Source of the DNA: Chaetorhynchus papuensis
Lineage: Eukaryota > Chordata > Aves > Passeriformes > Rhipiduridae
NCBI GenBank assembly: GCA_013396525.1
Contig: VWYX01000209.1
Coordinates: 1-64,000 of the forward strand
Length of the DNA: 64,000 nucleotides
Reading direction: 5' to 3'
Of this stretch, positions 1 through 14,200 are shown piece by piece. Position 1 is the first letter of the stretch. Each line of letters opens with the position of its first letter. The notes under the pieces are model-generated. The model ran no database searches, had not been told where the DNA came from, and saw nothing but the letters and a program-made list of their open reading frames with translations. The position numbers and the translations under genes were made by a program.

Positions 1-3000
1 ATTGTATGGAAAATGGAAAAAAAGGGTTGCTTGCAGAGAGGGCATTCTGCTTTGTTTTTTGACCATTCTTGGACACAGCGGAAGCAGAACCTGTGCAAGC
101 AGCGATCCAGATACGCGACATTGTCAAATCTGTCCAGGCAGATGGGGCATTTGGAGTCGGGAGACGCATCTGTCGGCAGCTTACTGGTGCTGGCTCTTGG
201 CGAAAAATTGCTGTCTTCTGCAAACTCTCAGCTAACGGAAAGCACCAAGTATCTCCCACGTTTTAAGATTACCATTTGGCTAGTCAGGTCATCCCTGCTG
301 CAAATCACCTTGGAGCATGAGTCACAACCTGACCTGTGAAGGATGGGCTGAGTTTACTCACTGAGATAGGAGTTTTTCCAAGCAGATTCTGTGCGTGCCT
401 CTCCCATCGCTGTTCTTGGCTCTTAGCCAAAGAGTGCTTACAGGGTCCCAACTGGCAGTAGAGATTTGAGGGTCTTTCATTTCTTTTTTCTTTCTTTTAT
501 TTCCCTGTCAGTCTCAAGGACTGATCCTAAGCAACCATCTCATCTTGATGTGAGCTGCAGGCAGCTGTTGAATGGCAGCATTGCTCACTAACATGTGAAT
601 GAGAATTGAGTCAGACACTTGGAAAGCAAAGGTTTAGCTTCCGCAACTGCACCCAGTTCTCACAATCTAGTGAGCTATTTTATTTTTTAAAATAATCATT
701 TTCTAAGGGGAAAAAAATAAAATAAAATTTGTTTCAAAAGAAAATTAATTATTATTGTCTAAGCAAAAACACAGACTCAGTCTCCTGGACATGAAGGCAC
801 ATATACAGTCTAAACCAGCATCATAATGAAAAAGACAAAAGTATGTACACCATGCAGTCACTTACCAAAGGGACTGAATATTTGCAAAATTGCATGCTGC
901 TCTTGAGGAGTTCTCTGAGTAACAATTCCAATGGAAGATACAAAGAAATTCAGCATCATCTGCAGACTTTTAATTCTGGACATGGAATAGTATTTAATAT
1001 TCCCTGGCACAGGCTCTCTCCTATGCAAAGCCTTCAAGTTCTGAAATGCAGTGTCTTCTACCAGCAAGCTGCACATCCTGCCGTCACTCTTCACGCTCCT
1101 GCAGGGATGCACATCCACTGGCCAAACAGTGCCCACACTAGCAACCCAATGCCTTAAACATATTCAGCGCCTGCCGTTTCGCTGGCTGAAGGCAAAGAAG
1201 CAAGTTAAACTGGAAAGGTCAAGTGGAAATCACCGAACAGAGTGAGCCATATTGCAGACTCCAAGTAGAGCAGGCAATGAGTTCTCAAGCTATGTGAAAA
1301 CTGGGTCAAAAGGGCCTGAAACAGAAGCTGTTTAGCAAAGTGAGAAACCAGGGTTGTTATTTCAAAGATGGTCCATGCAGCAATATTGCTCTGTGGCCAG
1401 GATGTGCTTTGCCTTAGGCTCTGCTCAAGACCAAAGGCAGTTTTGAACTGTAAGACAGCAGAGGTTGTACAAAGCAGATGCAAGCTGCATTGAGAGCAGC
1501 AGCCATGTACAAAAGCAGGAAGGTGAGCAGGAAAAAGCAAAACCAGCAATCCTGATAAAGGAAAGAAATTATATCACATGCTTTCACAGGTAGGCAAGAC
1601 AGCATTGAAAACCTTCCACACTCACCAGCAGGTAAAACCACTCATACAGATCTTTTAACCTTCCAAGGATTTCATGCATACTGTCCTTTTAGGTCACAAC
1701 ATCTTAGCTTCCAGCCTGTCCACACAATGACTAAGCCTAGTGCCTCAAAAGAAGAGCAATAAAACCAGCAGTGACTCCATCCTCCTCAGAGAAGGATGCT
1801 AGCAGGACAGTACTTACAAGATCCCTGTATTACCCTTTGGTAGGCATTTCAGAACTTACAGAGGTGTTGCTTTGTGATCCTGGGCAGCTTCTGGTCCTTC
1901 ATTGCAATGTATTCAGAGCACACAGCGCTGAGTGTAGAAACAGGAAAAAGAGATGCATGGCAGGTGTGAACACTACTAAGACAACCCATGCTTTTCCTGG
2001 TGGGATGAAGCCAGAAAAAGCATTCCAACCCAGGAGTGCAGGAATTGGAGTAAGACAATAGCAGAATCCTGCACTGAAAAATTTACCTGGAAATTTGTAC
2101 AGAAATGCAAAGGGCACAGTGGTTTTACTGCAAGCCTTATCCAGTTGCCCCAAAGTTATCTGTCCTTACGTCTTGGAAAAAAACAACCAACACTTGTGAA
2201 CAGGGACAGAAATGGCATCCTACTCTGATAGCAGCTTCTTACAAAGTGGATGAGCCAGGTCAAGCAGAGACCATAAGGGAGAGAATAACAGAGGTAATTC
2301 ACATCCTGTCTTGCTTCCATGACAGCTGAGTCCTATGCACAGAAAGGCTTCTGGAGCTTCCTCCTCTGCTCCTTGTATGCAGTGGAAATGCTTCTTTTGT
2401 TGTATGCCACATCATTATGTTGCAGCTGGAGGAAGAAAAAAACAATAAGCCCTTTTTGTACTGGCCTATAAAGGGTCAGGTCACGAAAGAAATAAATTGC
2501 AATAAATTATGAGGTCCCACTCAAACTGCAGCTCTCTGTAAGCACAGAGTATTCCCAGGTAAGCAGCCACTTGCCCATTTAATTAATTTCAGGGGTTTTT
2601 TTTAATTAAATATACTTTAGACATCTAAACAGCCAATATGGAACAGCCTGGTTTTGGGAGCCAGCATGTTCTGTAACCGTGGCAAGTTCTCAGAGTCAGG
2701 CTGATGCTGCAAGGCATGAACTGCACGTTTAAGTTACATAAGCGACTTTCACTAGAGAATATATAAAATGTCCAAATCTGGTACTATGCCTTATGTTCCT
2801 CTGCTTCAGTGCTTGAAATTTAAAAACTACTGCAAAACCCCCAAAGGTTTTCAGTCACAAAGAGAAGCCTTTTAAGATGAAACTTGGTGATTTTAGTAGG
2901 TTAAAAGATTTTATTTTTTATTTAATTGATTTGATTTTAGCATTCCTGGAGTTTAGAAAGTTAGGTGTCCAGCTGGATTCCACAGTTTAAGACTGCTTTT

Positions 3001-4498
3001 TTTTTCTAAATTCTGAAGTAAAAAAACTTATCTTGACATTCACAAAAAGGCAATTTATAAATATAATCAGATGTGCTTTCCTTTACCATGGACATGTGAT
3101 TAAAATGGCTCCCAGCAAAGCAGCTGCTAAATGCTGAGAAGGCTTGCAATCAGCCTGCAATGTAAAAATCTACACCCCCTCCATCCAAATTTACATGGCA
3201 TAGTACTACATAAAGAGATAACATAACCATTGAGCAGAAAGCAACCACATGAAATAAATGAAGCAAATATTTGCTTATCCAGCCACTAAATAAGGAGTGA
3301 GACAAAAATGGAGAGTCCTTATTTTTCATGATACAAACTATTATCATACCCTTGCTTAAAAAGCCATGTGAACAAGTTGAAGTAACAGTGTGGTGGAAGG
3401 AGAGCACAAGAACACTCGTGCTGTGCCACATTATAGTCGTTGCATTGAAAAGGCAAGTTAGCTCATTTCTTGCAGCACTTGTGAAAGCAGGAGAAAAAAT
3501 AGATGAGGGTGGGGCAAGATGGGAATCTGAAATACAGAAACAGAGCAAAACCCCATTCTCTTCTTCAAGTTTCAAAGGCATCCTGATTTGCATATGCATA
3601 TCTGAAAACTGAAAATGCAAGTTTATTTCTACCCTTTTAGATGTGATATTGTACAAATTCATAATGGGCCCATGGTCTGAAGAGACATAACCTAGAGTCC
3701 AAACCATCTCTGAAGCACCAGCAGAATAAAACTTGTGCAGGGATACGGCAGCCAAGATGAGTACACAGCAGGAAGTCAGCCCCTCAGCTTGGTCGGAGAT
3801 GCCTGTAGTTCAGAGACTGTAAAAATAAAAAGTGGCAGGTTTTTAAGAAAGCACCAGCATTCTGTAGTGCTGCAGGTTAATGGTGTTCTGTTAAAGCCAT
3901 ATGGATCAGTGTCATGCAGACACTAAGGAGGAAGAAGGGGACAGGGCGATGAAGAACACCGAGACAAGAGAGTGGGAAAGTTGAGGTAGAGAAGGAGGGT
4001 ACTTGCATCTCCACTGGTCTCTGTGACTACTGCACAGAGGCAGGAGGTCATCCTGAAAATGGCAATTTAACATGCCCACACCCTAGGCGCAGGTGGAAAC
4101 ACTGGTTCCAGCGTCTGCTCTCCCCAGGAATTCCCTATCTGGAACAACGTAAAGAGGAAATGAAGCTCTGGCTGAGCAGCCCATAATCCAAAACAAATCC
4201 CTCAGCTATTCCTCTGGGCACCAGCCACTTTTTGTGCTTGATGCCAGAACCTGGGTAGTGCAGCATCATCTCCCTATGGCCCTTCTGCTGCCTGTGCTGG
4301 GGTGGGTGCAGTGCGGGGAGGGGGCCGGCAGGTGTAGCTTTGCAGCCCACCTTGAACCAGAGGCATATCCACACAGAGGCACCAGAGCTGGACAGCACTT
4401 CAGATCAGGTGAGGCACCCCTCTAAAGGGGCTTCAGGTATGTGCAAATCTTTGTTGTCATTTATGCAGGTGTCTGAGAATGAGGAGGAGAGGATGGTC
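1..4498. other. non-genic stretch, nothing recognised
   Basis: I see no exon with conserved motifs and usable splice borders, no RNA gene and no identifiable transposon here. The reading frames that exist are short and of unremarkable composition; the longest, about 200 codons on the minus strand at 3150-3755, is treated under rejected items. Small AT-rich patches with TTAATTAA occur near 2580-2615. Confidence 0.5.
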
Positions 4499-5216
4499 TG
4501 CGTGCTGGTTTTGGCTGGGGAAGACGTCACTTTCTTCACAGTGCCATGCTTAGCATATCAGTCTAGGGGAAGAAGAAGGAAGGAAAGGAAGTTCAAAGTC
4601 ATGCCATTTGTCTTCCCAAGTCATCCTTACTCATGATGGGGCCCTGCTCTCCCAGAGACTAGTGAACACCTGCCTGCCTATGGGATGCAATGAATTAATT
4701 CCTTGTTTTGTTTCTTGGACAAAAATGAAGCGCAAACACTGTAATACTATATCTCAGAACTGTTTATTGATAAAGAAAGGTGAGTGCTCCTACCGAAGGG
4801 GGATAGAAGAGAAAGCAGAGAGAGAAAAAGAGAGATGGAGAACGAAACAGAAGACAGGGACAGATCGTTACCACTGTGCCCCACTGTATCGCAGGTAACT
4901 GCTTCTCTGTGTTAAGGCTCCTCCCACAGCCCGATTTCCTGGGCATTTTTTCCTGGGCATCCGAGCATGTGCCCCACCAGCAAGTGGGCAGTCGCTCACA
5001 GCCCGATTGTGGAAGCTTTCTCTGCCCTGATCAGCTGCCAGGCGAAGCCTCCCCGGGGACAGGGCTCCCCATTCATCATGTGTACAGCCCTTAGAGTGAT
5101 TTTTCACCTCGTGTATAACACATGTTGAGGCACAAAAAAAATCAAATTTGTCCCTCTCGCCATGGGTTTTTTCACTCTTACCCTCCCAATTCTCTTCCCC
5201 ATCCCATTCTGGAGAA
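4499..5216 (+). mobile_element. degenerate avian-type LTR remnant, split by unrelated sequence
   Basis: The left part (about 4499-4715) reads like the 5' portion of the LTR at 21096-21684 taken in its own sense direction: both share a CTGGTTTTG start, a TTTCTTCAC block, and a block containing GAACACCTGCCTGCC followed by CCTTGTTTTG. The matching 3' portion reappears at about 5155-5215 (GGGTTTTTTCACTCTTACCC then CCAATTCTCTTCCCCATCCC). About 440 bases between the halves do not look like LTR, so the copy has probably been interrupted or rearranged. No target-site duplication was found. This is similarity read by eye; the family name is not assigned. Confidence 0.5.
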
Positions 5217-8200
5217 TGTCAATTTGCCCAATTACACATGCAAAATGAAACCTGTTTTCCTAATGCTTTAACTTGCACTCTATACTCCATGCCATGTCTT
5301 GGAAGCCAATGGGCTTGGAGGAAGAAATGTTTCAGGGATGACAGCCTTTCCCCAGGAAGGACGTGTACTGAATGTGTCCACCTCCAGACTGAGCTCACAT
5401 GAAATGTGAGCTGGCTGACTCTGGTAGCACATGCAGGAAAGGCAGGCACATGCCACCTCCCTGTTGCAGCCTTTCCCAGTGCTTCATGTCATGGTCAGAG
5501 GATGCCGATGTCACAACTGGAAGAGGGGTCTGGTACGATGACAGCTACCTCTGACAGCCACGCAGGAAGGAAGCTGTAAATTGCCAGTGAGTAAAACCTT
5601 GATGGACATCAGAGACAGACTGATGTAGGACAGCCGTCACTGAACAACCTCCTTCCCAGAGCTACTCCACCTGCCAACACCAGGCGGACCCAGAAGCTGC
5701 CAGCTGAAATTCTATCCCTCAGCAGTGCAAGCTGAGCTGAGCGCCCTGTGGGCTGAAAGGCAAATGCATCCACAGGTGCAGATGAGACAGAAGCGAGGAT
5801 TATCCCATCTCACAGCAGCTCCACAAAAAAATTTGTCCTCATTTTATCTTGCAGAGCTGGATGCAGATGCTGGGAGTTAACACAACTGGAAATCCTACAG
5901 CATGTCCAAAAGGATCCCTGAAGGTCAAACAGCAAAGCACGTGGTAGAGAAACTGCTTCCTTCTGATACTTGTCATGTTAAACTTTCTTTTCGTGAGACC
6001 CTCTCTCACTGTAGCTCTGCTGCTGTTAGCTGCTGCTCCAGCAGTGCAGAGGTCCCTCCAATGAGATGGTGTAGCCAGGGGTTAGCTTTGGGCCTCACAC
6101 TGCTTTTGAGCTGAGCTGCAGAAGCAAGGGCCAATTGCTTTCAACCCTGGTGTTGAAACATCCTCACTACCACAATGATTATGACAGGGGCGAGATTTCT
6201 GAAGCTGGACAATGCCTGGAAAGCCCTCTATTCAGAAGCTCTGAGACTCTGATGTGACAGCTGGCTCCAGTCTGACAAAAAAGGTCAGACATGAGCACTG
6301 CAGCTGACTTTACAAACCACAGGAGTCCCACCAGATGATTAGAGCTGGGAACTAGTGGGCATCAAAGCAACATGCTCTTGATGCAGTGATCGGACTGTGA
6401 CCTAGTCAAAAAACAGAGGTAAAAACATGTTTAAAAGAAAAGGCAGAACAGGCACCACTGCAGCGATGGGCTTTCCATCTCCATTCGCTCACTGAGATTT
6501 TAAACTTTTCTTTCACTACAGACAGCACAGGTGTCACAGGCCTGTTAAGCAATCGGGAAGTAACTAATTACCTCAGTGGGGGTGCCCTCTCAGGCATTCA
6601 AGACAACATGTGCCATGTGAGTACAGCTTGCCAGTGCACCTGGCACATCCCCTGCTCTGAGACCCTACCCACCTCTGGTAGTTCAAGGTCCAGGAGTGAA
6701 TTTAACCAGCAGGACAAAGAAGGATGATCAAGATTAGCAGGTCTAGGAAGACCATGATAAAAGTATCTGTAGCCAGTGTGATTTCTCCTGGAGGACTGTG
6801 AGCACTGGAATAATTCAGGCACACCACATTGGAGGGGTGTGAGGGAATCAGCTCACCCACCACTGAGATGTATTTGTCATTGGGGGGAAGTACAACAGCT
6901 GTTTAGCCATGTACAGTAGCAGTGTGTAACAGTTTTATGCTAAGAATGCCTGAGTTAATTGGACCTTTGAGGGAATTGGGGAAGGCAAAGTGTAATTACT
7001 TGAGCTGGAATTTATCCAACCTGAAAAAACCCCCAGGTTATTCCTGGAAAAAATTACTATGTGAACTTCCATACCATAGCGAAATCCATTGTTCCAAAGG
7101 ATCCAGAATGCTGGGTTGGTATGTCCTGTTAAAAGCTATCCAATGCTGTAAAGAAATTGGTCAAACACACTTTTCAAATATAAGATAATTGCAAGGGGAT
7201 AATCTCATGCAGGCAGGTCTGATCAGTGAAAAATGCAAATCAATGTATACCAATTGACTTTATCAGGGCAACAGAGCTCCTTACACTGATTTGTAAATGC
7301 TGCATGCCTGGCTAAGGTGTGCTTATTAGTTGGTTTACAACATGAGACAGTTACTTAAATATAAAATAAATAAGAATTAATTTGTTTTCATTCCTCTGGC
7401 CACCCTGAAGGCAGCTGTCATGTTGTGGATGCTCAGAAGCCTATTGAGAAGTGACTTCGAGTTAATGTCAGCTACTGAGCAGCCACAGTTCTCTATCATT
7501 CAGCAAATTTTGCACCAGATGTGATTGGTTTCTTATTTAAATTGAGTTAGTTAAATAAATGTTAAGGTAATGGATGAAGTTAACCTACTATTAGGCTAGT
7601 GAGTAATTTGACTAGTACAAACCAGACAAGGGAAGCAAGCTGAACTGATGATGCTTTTGTGTTTAGACGAAGAGAAATATGTCCAAACTCAGTCCTGGAA
7701 CTTTCTTTTCAGTGGCAGGGTCTCTGCAGACAACTCACCTGGAGCACACAGTTAGGGAGCTGTCTATGCAAACCCGTGTGAACTACGAGCAGTCTGAGCT
7801 CCATGCATTGTCTGAGAGTCCATCAGCCGCCTGGCACACACCGACAGCTCAGGCTGGAGCTGAACCTCCTGCCAGAAGCCACCTGGGATCTGGTGCAGCT
7901 CGTGTGCTGCTGACCTGCCGGCCCTGGGGTCCTGTCGTCTTGCTCAGAAATGAATGCAAGGGCAGAGCGAAAGTTAGGGCATGCCCTCACTGGAGGAGGG
8001 AGGCTCTGCTGCTCAGGTAGCCAGAGGACATCTTCCAGGACACGGTGTCCCACATCCAAGGCAAGTGGGACATTTTTAATATTAGACAGCTACATATATA
8101 TTTGCAAGCTTCCACTGGATCTTCTTTACACTCGCTTTGTGGAACTAAAACTCCGATACTATTCATACTGGCTTTTTCATCACGTGCTTTTGACAAACAC

Positions 8201-11200
8201 AAACCTGACAATTAACATCTTCATTTAACAAAAGAAAAAAAAATAGCAAAATTTGAAAAAAGAATACTAAAATTTTTCTTGCTTATTCCCACACATTCAC
8301 ATACAGGCTCGGGTGAGCACACAGGACAATCTTTTAGATATCATGTGCCTATGGATAGCTGGAATTCATGGAATTCTTGTATCAGTGAATTACAGTTTTG
8401 TTTGTTTAGTGAAGTTGGGTGTCCCATTTGACACTTCATGTCTCAGATGTACATTTAAGAATTTGATCCAGTTAATACACACTTAAGCTTTTATCCAGTA
8501 AAAATCTCCCTGGGACATATGGATTGACAAAGCTGATGACACTGTCCCAAAATTGGCTCTGAAGTGACAGTGGGCAGCTGTTACACAACTCAATGCTGAA
8601 AGCTGATCTGGTTTCATTTGCAGGCAGCCATGGAATTGCCTGCCCTCCAAACATTTCAGCAGAAAGAAAGAGGGATCCTAGCCAAAGGAAATGAGAAAGT
8701 GATAGGCATAAAAAGTGGAATCAGCTGAAATGCCACAGAGGGTGATGGAATAAGTCTAAACACAAGCACAGCTTTGCTCTCATAAGAGGCTTAGCACTGT
8801 CTTCCCAGGGCTAGCTTTCACACAAGGGACCATTTTGGCACACTCTAAGGAAGAAATGAAGTGTTTAAAGGCATTTCAGGAATACCAGAACAAATTCAGT
8901 GCTAACATGACAGGTGAAATAGCTACCACCAGCAAAACATTTGCTCTGCTAGCACAGTCATACTGCTGAATTTCATTCCTTTTCTCTAAGTACATTTGAG
9001 ACACACTTCAGAAATAAAAATTTCAGGGGAAGACAGAGAAATTATCTCAACACCCCTCTACACCAAGTCTCCTAGGAATGAATAAAAAGTAGGGGAAGTT
9101 CAGTGCTGGGTTCTGCAGCACTAGTGGTTACAGGCACTAGAAATGCACAGCTGCAACCATGGAGGTAAGCTTAGCTCAGCTCCATCTAGCAGTAGCCACT
9201 TTCCAAACTCAGGGCTAAATACATGATGATGAGAGAAATTTCAACAGCCCACTCCTCTGACAGGACACAGCTCCTGTCTCAGGTGATTGCCAGTTGTGAG
9301 AATAGGCATCATCCAAAAAAGGGGGCATAATACATGCCTTATCCCCCCACTCAAAGAGTAGGGGAAGGGGTTTAATTTCTCCTGGAGCGATAATGTTATA
9401 ATGGTCTTGTCCACCAATCAGGGAGCGTAATATCCTGGTCTTCTGAGGTTATTAGTAAAATTTCCATTGAATTTCACAGGATAAGGACAGGGCCTTCGAT
9501 CACAGGGGATGAATCTGTCGAATCAACGTTGCTGAGGAATTTTTTTTCCAGTCTTTATCTCTCTGACTGATTATATGTTTTGCAGGTAGCACCTGAATAG
9601 GAAATGTGGAAAAGATCCTGACAGGGATGCAGAGTCTGAATGAATGCTAAAACACCACTAGAAGCTTTATTTGCTGAAAACAGCAACCTTGTAAAAAGCC
9701 ATGGGATAACATGGCAGCTGGTGGGGCTCCCCTTGGCAGATTAGAGTGGGCAGGAATTCACAACAGGAAAACCAATCCCTTACTAGAGACATAGGATCAT
9801 AGGCCATAGTTTAAGCCCAAGGACTCCACTCCTCGTGGGGTGTTCCCAGTGTGTTTAACAGGAGTCTGTGTTATCCCTGAGGACAGCCTTGCCCCTGAAG
9901 GGAGCTAGGAGTATAGAAAAATCCAAGTGTAACGCCTGGGACCCGGGGCAGGAGAGTACCTGGGAATCAATGACACACATCTGCTGAGAAAATCAAAACT
10001 GCAGTGTCAGGTACAACGTGCTGTTTGTTACTGCTGGGGCTGAGCAAGCCTCTGCAAGGAAATACATAGCATGGTGGGTTCTGGTCACTTGGTGCTCAGA
10101 TGTACCTCATCCACAAGACCTTGCCTTAGTCCCATGGTCCCATAAAGAATTTCTGCTTTGGAAAATTATCAGCAGATACCAGGTCAGCTTCAGGTCAGAC
10201 AGACTTTCAGGTACTGCAACGTGCCAAGTACCCATCTGTTAATACACCAACAAACAAAGGATATGTGAGTTTACACCCTGGGGACTCTTAGACACAGTAT
10301 CCTCAGAAACCACACAATATTCTTGGAAACAGATATTTAATACTAAATAAAAGAGTACCAAAAAAAATTACCACCTGATAGTTTCAAAAGGAATGACAAC
10401 TGCAGCTCATCCAGTTGCACCCAGCAGTTGACATGAGCACTCTGGTAGACAGAATTATTTTTCTGGCAGGCTGAGCTCTGGCAAGGGAGCAGCATACCAG
10501 GTAGGAGTCAGCAGATCAGTGCCAGTGACCTCAGAAAGCCACCATGAAATGGTCAGAGGACCAGCCAGAAAAGGACAGCAGTACAAATTTCATCAATGTG
10601 ACACAGGCTACTCCTCAGAAAAAAAAAGCTCTAGAAGCCCCCTGCTTAACAGGGTCCTTGGAGGCTTTTGGCAGGAAGAAATACAAGCTGATTGCACGGA
10701 GCCAGTATTCACCTGTGAGGAGTCCGGTCCTGTGAGTCAAGAGCACGTTCTGTCACACAGCTATGGCAGAAGCATCTGCTGGGGGAAGTGCACAGTTTCA
10801 GAGGCAATTGCGTCCAGTCCTTGCTGCCTTCTGGCTGCCAGCACTCAGCTTCAGCAGAGCTGCTGGGCACTGCAGCTACCCTGTGTTCCGTGGTGCCTTC
10901 ACTCTCGGGAAGTGGGTCACGAGCATGCCAGCATTCAGCCATGGGGGAAATCATCAACAGCCTGAAGGATTAGGAGGCAGAGGGCAGACAGCTACAGCAA
11001 ATGAAGTCAGACTTGGTATTCACTGTAGCTGCTTGCATCCAAAAAGGGTCAGACAGGACTAGGAAGGAAGTGTTTACACACCACCAGCCTGCAACAAGGG
11101 ATAAAAATCATAGTGTGTGTAGCTTTGTGGAGCCTCTACAGCATAGCTCTGTTGCCATGAAACAGGGGAAATGTTCCAAATTCTGGTCACATAGAATTTC

Positions 11201-14200
11201 TGGGAGTGGGGGAGAGTGAAGCAAGAATTACAAACAGTTAGTTGCTGAGAAATGCAAAGTGATAATCTCACTACAGTTTCTAGTTTTCACTTCCTATATG
11301 TTAGCTTAGACAAGAATCTAGGGATTTTAGTTTGGAACAGCATTTTAGAAAGAAAAGGGTGGCAACACTCTTCTTCATCATCAAACAATGATATCTGTGT
11401 GCCTCTGAGCAGGTGGCTCTGAGCAGATGACTTGTAGGGAACACATTCCCAGTTAAAGCAATTTCTCCAATGAAATTATGTATCCAAATCCAAAAGCCAA
11501 TTTTAACCAAACTCAGAAGCAAAAATAATCCCAGAGGCTTAAACCCAAGTTTCTGACGGTGTTTGAAAACAGGGAACTGGTTAGTATCCCGCTAGGGAAA
11601 AAGAAAATGCATTACATTTCAAATATTCATTTCAAAGAGACCTTCCCAATTAATTCTAGTGATAACAAAAAACCTGATCTCTCAGTCATGTGGAGAACCG
11701 TACCCCGCTGAAAATTACACAGCTCATGTTCTTTGCTCTCCTTCCCTGTCCAGAGCCCCAGCCTTCTTTCCAAGCTGTGCAATCATATGCTGTGTAAGGT
11801 CCAACCCGCCATCTTTGCTGTCATCCACTCACTCTTAATTTGGAGTCAAATATTTCACCCTCACAGCTGCAATCTGTAAACATGAGACAGTGCAGAGACA
11901 GTAAGGGAAGGTAAAATCCTCCTGCACATTTTCCCATTGGGACAGACTGCGTGGGGAAAACCAAGTTGCTTCTGGGTTCATTTCCAGCCCATTTTCCTGC
12001 TTTGGTCCAGACTACATCTGGCACTCCTGCACGTTCCTAAAGACAAACCCTGTTTGTGCAGTTGTGAGGTAGGGTCAAGCTTAACGTTTGAAAGTTAAGG
12101 TAGAAAGGAGGGACACTCCTTCTGGCCATTTGAGGCATGTAGGGCCCTTTTCTGATTCTCCTGGGCTTTGTGGAAGATCCTGTGAAAACCTTGGAGCTGC
12201 ACATGTATCAGTGTTTCCCACAGTCATGGATGCAGGGATCCTTGGGCTAGCAGGAAGTTTGGTTCCTCAGTCTTCACTGAGATGCTGAAACAGACAACAC
12301 TGATAATGGTGTGCATTCAGCACTCTTGGTGCTCCGTCTGCAAAGCACCTCAAATGACTCTGATGGGAAAATCACGTACAGGGGCATTAATCGGCTCCTA
12401 AGAACCAGCACTTACAAGGTAACCTTCAGTTTTCAAAACTTCTGGACTAAGGTTAAGGTAACATCTGAGAACAAGTGGCATGACACAAAATATCAGAAGG
12501 AAGCATATGTTTTGCCTTGAGAAAATTAGTGCACTCTTTGGCAAAATTGTCTTGACTTTTGGTGGCAGGGAACTCAAAATATCTATTCAAGTTTGTGCTG
12601 TTTGCCACATAAATTAATCTAATGAGTTGCCTGTGAAATAAACCATTAGAAAAGCCCTTGTTAAATTGTATCAAAGTAAATGGTTATCTAAAATAGATGC
12701 CACAGGGAGGCTCTTAATTAGTTTGTTGTCAGCTGGGACTGGAAACGCTTGTGGCAGCATGAGGCTAATTAATTACTCATCCTGGCACATTGCAGCTTCC
12801 TGTCAAAGCACAAGGTACAATTCAAAACACACCAATGGCTGGTTGCTCCTTTTCAGAGATCATGACAGCAGTAGAGGAGGGTTCAGGATTGGCCTGTGCT
12901 CACTTTACATAGGGAGGTGGGTTGAGGGGGTGTCCCAGCTAGGTGACTGTGTCTGGAATAAGCTGTCTGTCTAGAGAAGGAGTCTCTGATTCCCATATTC
13001 TATTGCTTCAGCCAAACATTGCCTCCTGGATGGAAAACGAGTGTTGGGAGGAGGGCATTTGGAATCAACTGGAAGCCCCAAGGATGTGCTTACCCAAGGG
13101 TCTTTATCCCGTGTCAGGATGACACTGCACAGGTTGTGCCCATCTGCTTGTGGTGAAGCAGTCAGGGAAGCGGGAAGCATGCTGGCTTCTTGGGGCTAGA
13201 GCTCTGACTGCTGTCCTGCTGTAACAGGGCTTCCAGCAGTAGGCCAGCTAAAGAAAGAGACAGTGCCCACACACCCTGGTGACCCAAAATGCCCTCAGAG
13301 TCTGAGGAACCACTTGCACTTTGCAGGAAGGAGCAAAAAGTTACAAAATTTCTACTACCACATCTTCCCTACCACAATGCCAATGACAAATGTATTCTTT
13401 GGTGGAGATGATTTAAACAGTTTTGCACACACTTTGGACAGTATTTCACAGCAACCTGCAGAGCAAGAAAGGAACCTGGCAGGTGGCCTTCTTTGTAGGC
13501 TGGAGATCCCTTGGCAGAGGACACAGGGCACCTGATGCCTGATACTGGATGTAGAGAGGGAGCCTCAACCAGGGAATGATGGGCTGTGAAGGGCCGGCAA
13601 CAGTGAACACTTTGGGTAAATATTCGCTGGGACCCTCTAAACCCAGTGTCTCTGGGACATGGTAAGGAACATCCCTGCTCCAGTGAAGCTGCCCCAGTGG
13701 TCTGCGCTGTCTCTGGTCCAGGCAGAGTGCAGGGGAAATGAGGGTGAGTAGAGGAACAGGTCTGAGCCCATGCTCAGAGCTTGGTTTGCGCAAACCTCTC
13801 ACTCCTGTGGGATGGCTGGAGACCTTCAGGTGCTCTGCTCCTCCTCTGCAACATATGTAGCTATTTTTACAGCCTCCTTCCCCTTTTCTTCAGAGACACA
13901 AGTCTATTCTACAGAAAGGGACTGAAAGGCAGTGTATTTACACCCACACTTGCAATCAGAAGCCATTTGATATCCCCTGATATCAGCACGCAAGTTTTTT
14001 ACCAACCCTAAGTGTTGCAAGCACTCCAAGTGTACAGCAATAAAAACTCTACTACACCCCTGCATCAAATGCCTTTGAAACACAGGAACACCTTACTACA
14101 CTGAAAGGTGTGTAATGCTGGCCATGTCCTCCCCCACCACTGTCCTTCCCCCTTTGTGGTTACATACCTCCTCATGCAGGAAACACCAGGATCTGGTCTA

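Noticed and set aside
3150..3755. Minus-strand open frame of 201 codons
   Set aside because: No domain, no codon pattern and no family recognised. A frame of this length is expected about once by chance in a window of this size.
10519..10965. Plus-strand open frame of 148 codons
   Set aside because: Overlapped by other frames of similar length on both strands, with no family similarity.
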